From: RHLJ01 sp963974345
GTDB taxonomy: Bacteria > Bacteroidota > Rhodothermia > Balneolales > Balneolaceae
Direction of reading: 5' to 3'
NCBI GenBank assembly: GCA_963974345.1
Contig: CAXBBW010000014.1
Coordinates: forward strand, 1-64,000
Length of the DNA stretch: 64,000 nt
Shown here: positions 1-6,901 of the stretch, one piece after another
Position numbering within the stretch: position 1 is the stretch's first letter
Layout: each line of letters opens with the position of its first letter
Translations under genes and position numbers: made by a program
The notes under the pieces: model-generated
Databases searched by the model: none
What the model saw: the letters and a program-made list of their open reading frames with translations, nothing else
Told to the model about the DNA's origin: nothing

Positions 1-344
1 AGATCAAACAGCTTATCATTCAATTGGTGCGTACCAATAAGGAATTGAACGGTAAGTTGTCAGAGTATCTATCCTCTCAATTAAATAAAGAGTATCAGTA
101 TTTAAGCAGGTTATTTTCCAACGTGGAGGGGAAATCTATTGAGCGGTATTACATCCTCCAAAAGGTTGAACGGGCAAAAGAACTTATCGTGTATGGAGAG
201 CAGAACCTGACTGAAATTGCCTATGAATTGGGTTACAGTAGCCAACAGCATTTTTCACGACAATTCAAAAAGGAAACCGGGTTATCCCCCTCTCATTTTA
301 AAGAGGTCAAGGAGAACAAAAGAGTTTCAATAGATAAAATCTAA
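1..344 (+). CDS. AraC-family transcriptional regulator, C-terminal part (5' end outside window)
   Basis: The reading frame is open from the left window edge, so the N-terminal part is missing; a TTG at 24 is in frame but is probably internal. The visible ~113 residues end in a typical AraC/XylS double helix-turn-helix: a first helix pair around QYLSRLFSNVEG, then the conserved second half with RAKELIV, LTEIAYELGYSSQQHFSRQFKKETGLSP. It should bind DNA and act on a nearby promoter. The next gene starts 92 bases downstream in the same direction and encodes a SpoIIAA-like protein followed by a metal P-type ATPase, so it is the obvious candidate regulator of that metal-resistance pair (inference). 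What its sensory domain binds cannot be judged from this fragment. Confidence 0.88.
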   Translation, partial: IKQLIIQLVRTNKELNGKLSEYLSSQLNKEYQYLSRLFSNVEGKSIERYYILQKVERAKELIVYGEQNLTEIAYELGYSSQQHFSRQFKKETGLSPSHFKEVKENKRVSIDKI

Positions 345-436
345 CAAAATCCTGCACGAGATTTACACAAATCTGCAATTAATCAGACAAAAATTATCAT
401 ATTATTATTCAAAATTGATCAATAAGGGAAACTAAT

Positions 437-811
437 ATGATTGGTATTGAGACACACGAAGAGAGAGGCATTCTTGCCATTAAAGCATCTGGTGCTTTGA
501 ACAAGCAGGACTTTGATAAGTTAGAACCAGCACTCAAGGATTTTACTGGCTCGAACTCAAAGCCTAAATTGTTAATGATTTTAGAGAAATTTAAAGGCTG
601 GAAGGATGTGGACTCATTTTGGAAAGATTTAAAACTTGATGCCAAATTCATCGTCAAGTTTGATCGTATTGCCATTGTGGGAGAATCTAAATGGCAAAAA
701 TGGGGAACTCGTCTTCTAAGTGCATTGACAAAAGACAATATGAAATTTTTTGAGATTGAAAATGCAGATGGTGCATGGGAATGGCTCCATGATAGAGAGA
801 ACAAATCATGA
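437..811 (+). CDS. SpoIIAA-like (STAS/SEC14 superfamily) protein
   Basis: A 124-residue cytoplasmic protein with the look of the SpoIIAA-like family (PF11964): an N-terminal beta strand (GILAIKASGALNKQDFDKL), a central KLLMILEKFKGW segment, and a C-terminal FFEIENADGAWEWL helix. These small proteins share the STAS/SEC14-type fold and may bind lipids or nucleotides; their biochemical role is poorly known. The stop overlaps the start of the downstream P-type ATPase by four bases (ATGA), so the two are translationally coupled and probably co-regulated by the AraC protein upstream. A role in tuning or assembling the ATPase is inference from that coupling. The start at 437 follows a purine-rich AGGGAAAC stretch. 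Confidence 0.8.
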   Translation: MIGIETHEERGILAIKASGALNKQDFDKLEPALKDFTGSNSKPKLLMILEKFKGWKDVDSFWKDLKLDAKFIVKFDRIAIVGESKWQKWGTRLLSALTKDNMKFFEIENADGAWEWLHDRENKS

Positions 812-2757
812 TTTCTCTTATAAGGAAATACAAGGAAGCTTTTATAAGTATTATTGCTTTGGTTAGTGCTCTCTTTGTGGAACATTTCACCACATTCGAG
901 GGAAGTAAATATTTATATCTACTACTTTATGGAGTGTCTTATTTGGCAGTCGGTGGCCCTGTCTGGGGCAAGGCATTTAATTCCATTAAAAACGGAACCT
1001 TCTTTAGTGAATTCTTTCTGATGGGAATTGCCACAGTTGGAGCCTTTGCAATTGGTGAATACGCTGAAGGTGTTGCCGTTATGTTGTTCTACACGATTGG
1101 TGAATATGCACAACATGGTGCTGTTCATAAAGCAAGAAGCTCGATAAAGGGATTAATTGATCAACAACCAGAGATAGCCACCGTTGAGAGAGAGGGAGAA
1201 ACTGTTCAGATACATCCTTCTGAGGTAGAAATCGGTGAAATTATCTTAGTTCGTCCGGGAGAAAAAGTTCCGCTTGATGGAGAACTACTAACTGAGAGTA
1301 GCTCATTTAATACGGCTGCTCTGACAGGAGAGTCAAAACCAATTAATAAAGGAGTCGGAGAAGAGATATGGGCAGGCTCAATCAATCAAGACAAGCTTGT
1401 GCGAATAAAAGTTACGAGTGCATTTAAAGATACTAAGTTATCGGGCATTCTTACAATGGTTCAAGAAGCGTCCAAGCGCAAAGCCCCGACACAGCGGTTT
1501 ATGACTAAATTTGCCAAGATATACACCCCAATAGTTGTGTGGCTTGCCATTGCTCTTACATTCATACCTTACTTTGTAGTCAATGACTATGTCTTCCAAG
1601 AATGGTTCTACAGAGCACTTATATTTTTAGTTGTGTCGTGCCCTTGTGGATTGGTTATTTCAATTCCATTGGGATATTTTGGTGGAATTGGAGCTGCATC
1701 AAGTAACGGAATTTTGTTAAAAGGATCAGATTTTCTGGATCAGCTAAGGAAGATGAATATACTTTTCATGGATAAAACTGGCACCTTAACTGAAGGTTCA
1801 TTTGAAGTTCAAAATGTACAATCTCATAGCAGTTTGTCTGAAGCAGAACTCATTGCTTATGCAGCATCATTAGAAAAGCAATCTACTCATCCAATTGGTA
1901 AAGCTATCATTGCATTTAATGGTGATGAATCCTTATACGATGTGACTGAGCAACAAGAGATTTCAGGAAAAGGACTAAAAGGAAAAATTGATGGCAAAGA
2001 AATACTTATCGGGAATCTGGATTTATTGAAAGTCAATCAAATATCCATCCAAGAGAGTGAAAAATATTCCGACCCTTATACATACGTGCATATAGCAATT
2101 GATGGAAAACATGTTGGAACTATTAGTATCGCTGACCAGATTAAAGAAGATAGCAATCAAACTATTGCACTCCTTAAAGAAAAAGGTCTCGAGCGACTGG
2201 TTATGTTATCGGGCGATAATAGTAGAGTCGTTTCATTTGTAGCAGAGAAACTTGGCATCAATGAAGCACAAGGCGGATTACTTCCTGATGAAAAATACCG
2301 ATATGTTGAGAAAGCTCTTGGAGAGAGAAATATTGTCGGCTTTATTGGTGATGGGGTTAATGACGCACCGGTTATTACATTAGCAGACGTTGGTATTGCT
2401 ATGGGAGGAATTGGTTCTGATGCAACAATAGAAACCGCTGATGTTGTGATACAAACTGATCAGCCTTCTAAAATTCCACTTGCAATAGACATATCAAAGT
2501 TTACCCACCGTATCGTATGGCAAAATATAAGTTTTGCCTTGGGGATTAAGATATTAGTTATGATCCTTGCAGCTTTTGGAATAGCAACCATGTGGGAAGC
2601 TATATTTGCTGATGTGGGTGTAGCGTTAATCGCTATTGGAAATGCTATCCGTATTCAGAGTAGATATTCTGATAAACAATCTTTCTCTTCTTTTTTTAAC
2701 CCCTCTGATAAACAAAATAAAACTGAAACCCCTTCTCACCATTGTGAGACCTGTTAA
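808..2757 (+). CDS. Heavy-metal P1B-type ATPase (Zn/Cd/Pb exporter type)
   Basis: A 649-residue inner-membrane pump that should export soft divalent metals using ATP. Seen in order: N-terminal hydrophobic helices (about residues 10-115), the actuator loop with TGES, the membrane metal-binding motif SCPCGLVIS (C278, C280), the phosphorylation site DKTGTLTEG (D322), an HP motif (STHPIG), the GDGVNDAP hinge, and two C-terminal helices. The CPC-G-LVIS context resembles ZntA/CadA rather than copper pumps. It lacks any N-terminal HMA domain with a CxxC motif. Instead it ends in a hydrophilic tail with HHCETC, which could be a metal site. It overlaps the SpoIIAA-like gene and is followed by a strong terminator. 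Zinc/cadmium specificity is inferred from motifs, not shown. Confidence 0.92.
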   Translation: MISLIRKYKEAFISIIALVSALFVEHFTTFEGSKYLYLLLYGVSYLAVGGPVWGKAFNSIKNGTFFSEFFLMGIATVGAFAIGEYAEGVAVMLFYTIGEYAQHGAVHKARSSIKGLIDQQPEIATVEREGETVQIHPSEVEIGEIILVRPGEKVPLDGELLTESSSFNTAALTGESKPINKGVGEEIWAGSINQDKLVRIKVTSAFKDTKLSGILTMVQEASKRKAPTQRFMTKFAKIYTPIVVWLAIALTFIPYFVVNDYVFQEWFYRALIFLVVSCPCGLVISIPLGYFGGIGAASSNGILLKGSDFLDQLRKMNILFMDKTGTLTEGSFEVQNVQSHSSLSEAELIAYAASLEKQSTHPIGKAIIAFNGDESLYDVTEQQEISGKGLKGKIDGKEILIGNLDLLKVNQISIQESEKYSDPYTYVHIAIDGKHVGTISIADQIKEDSNQTIALLKEKGLERLVMLSGDNSRVVSFVAEKLGINEAQGGLLPDEKYRYVEKALGERNIVGFIGDGVNDAPVITLADVGIAMGGIGSDATIETADVVIQTDQPSKIPLAIDISKFTHRIVWQNISFALGIKILVMILAAFGIATMWEAIFADVGVALIAIGNAIRIQSRYSDKQSFSSFFNPSDKQNKTETPSHHCETC

Positions 2758-2767
2758 AAAGACGTTT

Positions 2768-2787
2768 TGTTGTACCTATGTTGTACC
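2768..2787. repeat. Short direct repeat (9 bp, twice) between ATPase gene and terminator
   Basis: TGTTGTACC occurs at 2768-2776 and again at 2779-2787, separated by two bases, giving an 11-bp period. It lies just after the ATPase stop codon and nine bases before the terminator hairpin, close to the 3' end of a tRNA gene. It may be a protein-binding site or the remnant of a recombination site. It is too short to decide. Confidence 0.4.
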
Positions 2788-2795
2788 CAAAATAA

Positions 2796-2820
2796 AAAAG
2801 CCCTCTAAAAGAGGGCTTTT
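2796..2820. terminator. Bidirectional Rho-independent terminator
   Basis: Perfect 11-bp stem (AAAAGCCCTCT paired with AGAGGGCTTTT) with a 3-base loop, flanked by A and T runs, so it can act on both strands. On the plus strand it closes the metal-ATPase operon. On the minus strand it begins only six bases beyond the 3' end of the initiator tRNA gene and would terminate that transcript. Confidence 0.9.
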
Positions 2821-2825
2821 AATAG

Positions 2826-2898
<73 letters not shown>

Positions 2899-3016
2899 AT
2901 TTAGAATACAAAGATACAAGTTTTAAGCACCCAACATCAACCTCAATTTTTCTTTTTTTCACGATTACTTCTATAAAGCTTTTCCTATTTTTAGTAAAAA
3001 TTTATTTAGGAATTTT

Positions 3017-4279
3017 ATGATATCATCTGAAAAAGCAATTGAGTTAGAAAATGAATATGGTGCACATAATTACCACCCACTCCCGGTAGTTTTGGCAAAA
3101 GGAGAACGTGTATATGTCTGGGACCCAGAAGGAAATAAATATTTCGATTTTCTCTCAGCATATTCAGCTGTAAATCAAGGACATTGCCACCCAAAAATTA
3201 CACAAGCGCTTATCGATCAGGCTTCAACTTTAGCTCTTACCTCCCGAGCTTTTTACAATAATATATTAGGTGAGTATGAGCGCTATATAACAAAATATTT
3301 TGGCTTCGAGAAAGTATTACCTATGAATACGGGTGCAGAGGGAGTTGAAACAGCTATCAAGATTTGTAGGAAATGGGCCTATGAAAAGAAAGGGATTTCT
3401 GAAAATGACGCTCAAATTATAGTATGTGAAAACAATTTCCATGGAAGAACTACAACTGTTATTTCTTTCTCAAATGATCCTGACGCTAAGAAAAATTTTG
3501 GTCCATATACACCTGGATTTATCAAAATTCCTTACAATGATTTAGACGCTCTTAAACGAGCTTTATCTAAACCTAATGTGGCTGGTTTTTTGGTTGAACC
3601 TATTCAAGGAGAAGCTGGAGTTGTAGTACCAGATGAAGATTTTCTATCTAATGCACAAACTCTCTGTAAAGAGAATAATGTACTTTTTATTGCCGATGAA
3701 ATTCAAACTGGTATTGCTCGTACTGGAGCTTTACTCGCTGTTTGTGGTGATTGCACATGTTCTGGCCATTGCGAGCAACAATCAACATACACTAAACCTG
3801 ATATTTTAATTTTAGGAAAGGCTCTCTCAGGTGGTTCATATCCTGTATCTGCAGTTCTTGCAAATAATGAAATTATGGATGTAATCAAACCAGGACAACA
3901 TGGATCTACTTATGGTGGAAATCCAGTAGCGTGTAAAGTTGCAATAGCTGCCTTGGATGTTGTTAATGAAGAACATCTTGCTCAAAATGCTAGGAAACTT
4001 GGGGAGTTGTTCCGTTCAAAAATAAATGAATTAGCTGAGGAGTTTGACTTATTTGTTAAAGTTAGAGGAAAAGGACTTCTAAACGCTGTAGTTATTAATG
4101 ATAGTCCAGACAGCGATACTGCATGGAGGTTTTGCGTTTCTCTTAAGGACAATGGATTATTAGCTAAACCTACTCATGGTAATATTATTCGCTTTGCTCC
4201 TCCTCTTGTAATGACTGAAGAAGAGCTGTTAGAGTGTGTTGGTATTATCAAGACAACCTTAGAATCATTCGAGGGTTAA
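3017..4279 (+). CDS. rocD: Ornithine--oxo-acid aminotransferase
   Basis: A 420-residue class III PLP-dependent transaminase that converts L-ornithine and 2-oxoglutarate to glutamate-5-semialdehyde and glutamate, linking arginine/ornithine and proline metabolism. The N-terminus (ENEYGAHNYHPLPVVLAKGE) and FDFLSAYSAVNQGHCHPKI are characteristic of ornithine aminotransferases. Other marks are NTGAEGVETAIK, the PLP-anchoring DEIQTG, and the Schiff-base lysine K268 in LGKALSGG. Between DEIQTG and the lysine sits a cysteine-rich insert, C243-x2-C246-x-C248-x2-H251-C252, absent from the enzymes of most other phyla; I recall a similar insert in some Bacteroidota relatives. A second class III aminotransferase follows after 232 bases. 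Confidence 0.95.
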   Translation: MISSEKAIELENEYGAHNYHPLPVVLAKGERVYVWDPEGNKYFDFLSAYSAVNQGHCHPKITQALIDQASTLALTSRAFYNNILGEYERYITKYFGFEKVLPMNTGAEGVETAIKICRKWAYEKKGISENDAQIIVCENNFHGRTTTVISFSNDPDAKKNFGPYTPGFIKIPYNDLDALKRALSKPNVAGFLVEPIQGEAGVVVPDEDFLSNAQTLCKENNVLFIADEIQTGIARTGALLAVCGDCTCSGHCEQQSTYTKPDILILGKALSGGSYPVSAVLANNEIMDVIKPGQHGSTYGGNPVACKVAIAALDVVNEEHLAQNARKLGELFRSKINELAEEFDLFVKVRGKGLLNAVVINDSPDSDTAWRFCVSLKDNGLLAKPTHGNIIRFAPPLVMTEEELLECVGIIKTTLESFEG

Positions 4280-4511
4280 TCGATCAATAATCAATAGTTT
4301 TCTTGGTATTCTTAAATCTCTGGTATAATTAAATCAAAAATGTCTTTTATAACTCAAAAAAGCCCTTTCAAACCATTCAATAATTTTTCTCGCTCTTAAG
4401 GTATAGGTAATAACACAGCAAAATAGTCCTATGAAGTTTAAACGCTATTGAGACGATTTAAAGGATTCACTAGCTTTAAGAAAAATTTTTACACCCCATT
4501 TCAAGAAATTT

Positions 4512-5861
4512 ATGCCAAAAACGAAGTCTGTTTCTCCCGATAATGTTCGATCAATTTTAAGCAAGCATCTACTTACCGATGGGTACGATATCGTACTTGA
4601 CCTCAACAAAAGTGAGGGTGCTTATTTATATGACTCTAAGCATAAAAAGAGATACCTAGATTTTTTTACTTTTTTTGCTTCAAATCCTCTGGGGATGAAT
4701 CATCCTAAAATAGCTCAAGATGCCGATTTCGTAGCTAAACTTGGACGTGTAGCTATCAACAAACCTTCAAATTCTGATATTTATACTGAAGAACTAGCTG
4801 AGTTTGTAGATTCTTTTAGTAGAGTTGCCGTTCCAGATCATCTTCCTCATTCCTTCTTTATATCAGGTGGTGCGCTTGCAGTTGAGAATGCAATGAAGGT
4901 TGCTTTCGATTGGAAGGTTCAAAAGAATTTCCAAAAAGGGTATCGTGAGGAAAAAGGTCATAAAGTCCTTCATTTTGAAAAAGCCTTTCATGGTCGTTCC
5001 GGTTATACCTTATCGGTAACCAACACTGTTCCTAATAAAGTTAAGTATTTTCCAAAATTTGATTGGCCTAGGGTAATAAGTCCAGCGATGGAATTTCCTT
5101 CCACTCCTGACCGAATAGCTGAAGTTAAAAAGCAGGAGTATATGGCTATTGCTCAAGCAGAACAGTACTTCAAAACATATAAAGACGATATCGCTTGTAT
5201 TTTGATAGAACCTATACAAGGTGAAGGTGGTGATCGTCATTTCCGCGTACAATTTCATGAAGCATTACGACAATTAGCGGATAAATATGAAGCGCTACTT
5301 GTTTATGATGAGGTACAAACTGGAGTTGGAATGACAGGCAAGTTCTGGGCTCATGAACATTATGTACAACCTGATATCATTTCATTTGGGAAAAAAGCAC
5401 AAGTTTGTGGAATTCTTGCAGGACCAAGAGTCGACGAAGTTGAAACAAACTGTTTCAATGTTTCCTCTAGAATTAACTCCACTTGGGGTGGAAATTTAGT
5501 TGATATGGTTCGGTTTGGACGAATTTTGAATATTATTGAAGAAGACAATCTTGTTGAGAACGCTGCTAAGGTTGGGAATTATCTACAAACCAGACTTGAG
5601 GCTTTTGCAGACCAACACGAACACCTTTTTAACCCTAGAGGTAAGGGCTTATTTTGTGCAATTGATTTACCAGATTCACATTCCAGAAATGCTGTAATAA
5701 ATAACTGTGTAGAAAATGGGCTGATGATTCTTGCATGCGGAGATAGAACGGTGCGATTCAGGCCTCCATTAACTGTTACTACAGCTCATATTGATGAAGG
5801 CTTGGATATTCTTGAAAAGGCTTATAAAATTAGCCTCGAGAAATGCCCTGTTGCCAGCTAA
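4512..5861 (+). CDS. lat: L-lysine 6-aminotransferase (lysine epsilon-aminotransferase)
   Basis: A 449-residue class III PLP aminotransferase that removes the epsilon-amino group of lysine onto 2-oxoglutarate, giving 2-aminoadipate-6-semialdehyde (piperideine-6-carboxylate) and glutamate. The start DGYDIVLDLNKSEGAYLYD, FFTFFASNPLGMNHP, the cofactor-site DEVQTGVGMTGKFWAHEH, the lysine pair of FGKKAQVCG (K294/K295, one of which holds PLP) and NSTWGGNLVDMVR match this family closely. In other bacteria the product is oxidised to 2-aminoadipate for lysine catabolism or used for compatible solutes; no semialdehyde dehydrogenase is adjacent here. Its stop codon directly abuts the stop codon of the convergent SDR gene with no base between. 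Confidence 0.93.
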   Translation: MPKTKSVSPDNVRSILSKHLLTDGYDIVLDLNKSEGAYLYDSKHKKRYLDFFTFFASNPLGMNHPKIAQDADFVAKLGRVAINKPSNSDIYTEELAEFVDSFSRVAVPDHLPHSFFISGGALAVENAMKVAFDWKVQKNFQKGYREEKGHKVLHFEKAFHGRSGYTLSVTNTVPNKVKYFPKFDWPRVISPAMEFPSTPDRIAEVKKQEYMAIAQAEQYFKTYKDDIACILIEPIQGEGGDRHFRVQFHEALRQLADKYEALLVYDEVQTGVGMTGKFWAHEHYVQPDIISFGKKAQVCGILAGPRVDEVETNCFNVSSRINSTWGGNLVDMVRFGRILNIIEEDNLVENAAKVGNYLQTRLEAFADQHEHLFNPRGKGLFCAIDLPDSHSRNAVINNCVENGLMILACGDRTVRFRPPLTVTTAHIDEGLDILEKAYKISLEKCPVAS

Positions 5862-6581
5862 TTAAACTAATTGATGACTCTCGGGCTGCATAACAATTTC
5901 GTTAACTACTGCAGATCCGGGAGCCATTACTGCTGATAATACTGACCGTGCAACATCCTTTGGACTAAGCATCATTTCTTTTTTAACGCGCATTCCAACT
6001 CTTTCATCATCCCAAAAAGGAGTATCCACTCCACCGAGATAGAACAAAGTGAATTTCACTTTATCTCTTTTGAGTTCTTCGATCAAAGCTTTGGTAAATC
6101 CCTGTATTGCAAATTTTGATGCCGCATACACCGACGAGTTCTTCATTACGTATTTACCCATTGTTCCAGGGAACATAATCACGTTTGTAGATTCATCTTC
6201 TTTCATGTGCTTGAGCACGGTTTGTGTTACTAAAAACGTCCCGTAAACATTCACATCTATGATTTCTTTCGCATCTTGTGGGCTGATTTCTTTAAAAGGC
6301 TGAATAAGTCCCTGACCAAATGCATTCACTAACACATCAATCTTTCCGAGGCTAGATTCCACTTCTTGCGCCATATTTTGAACGGATGTCAAATTGGTTA
6401 CTTCTACATCAATTGCGTAGGCATCCCCTCCTCGCTCGTTGATTTCTTTCGCTATTTCTTCGGCTTTTGATTTATTCCGAGCTGCGAGTACAACTTTTGC
6501 ACCTTGCGATGCTAATTCCTTTGCTGTTGCTGATCCAATTCCGCCTGAACCACCTACGATGAGTACTACTTTTCCTTTCAT
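5862..6581 (-). CDS. Short-chain dehydrogenase/reductase (SDR) family protein
   Basis: A 239-residue classical SDR with a Rossmann fold: cofactor loop GGSGGIG at residues 10-16, VNAFG at 85-89, structural N111 and the YxxxK pair Y152/K156 (VYAASK). The Arg after the second strand (AARNKSK) suggests NADP(H) preference. The catalytic serine expected about 13 residues before the tyrosine is replaced: the segment reads FPGTMG, placing Gly139 there with Thr140 next to it, so Thr140 may substitute or activity may be altered. The substrate is unknown. The gene converges on lat with zero spacing. Upstream lies 320 bases of hairpin-rich non-coding DNA, so it is probably transcribed alone. Confidence 0.85.
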   Translation of the reverse strand: MKGKVVLIVGGSGGIGSATAKELASQGAKVVLAARNKSKAEEIAKEINERGGDAYAIDVEVTNLTSVQNMAQEVESSLGKIDVLVNAFGQGLIQPFKEISPQDAKEIIDVNVYGTFLVTQTVLKHMKEDESTNVIMFPGTMGKYVMKNSSVYAASKFAIQGFTKALIEELKRDKVKFTLFYLGGVDTPFWDDERVGMRVKKEMMLSPKDVARSVLSAVMAPGSAVVNEIVMQPESHQLV

Positions 6582-6901
6582 TTTCTGTATGTCTTTCTTG
6601 ATGAATAGTCACACGGATAAATGCGAAGAGAGTAGAAATTCGTTCCAACACTTTCGGTAATTGCCGCTAAGATCCTCCCTCTGAAATCAAAAAAGTTTGA
6701 TTTCTGTCTCCCCCCAAGGGGAGACAAACCTACTCAGCTATTTCTTTTTGCGTTGTCATGCTGAGCTTGACTCAGCATCTGTGGGAAGTGATTCGTTGAC
6801 CTAGCGTTGAGTTGAATGAGGTTTTTTCCTTTGCAGATCCTGATCCGTCAGCTGACGGACAGGATGACAACCGGGTTGTCATTTCGAGCGAAAAGAGTAT
6901 C
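6582..6901. repeat. Palindrome-rich intergenic element (dispersed-repeat type)
   Basis: No gene is visible in these 320 bases. They contain a run of perfect or near-perfect inverted repeats: GAAATCAAA/TTTGATTTC (6683-6704), GTCTCCCC/GGGGAGAC (6706-6725), ATGCTGAG/CTCAGCAT (6758-6778), the 16-bp palindrome TCCGTCAGCTGACGGA (6844-6859) extended by ATCCTG/CAGGAT, and ATGACAA/TTGTCAT just after it. The phrases GTCATGCTGAGCTTGACTCA, CAGGATGACA and GTCATTTCGAGCGAA resemble REP-like intergenic repeats that recur in many genomes of this group (recollection, not a search). The DNA is more G+C-rich than its surroundings. It could form a strong transcriptional barrier between purL and the SDR gene. Confidence 0.65.
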
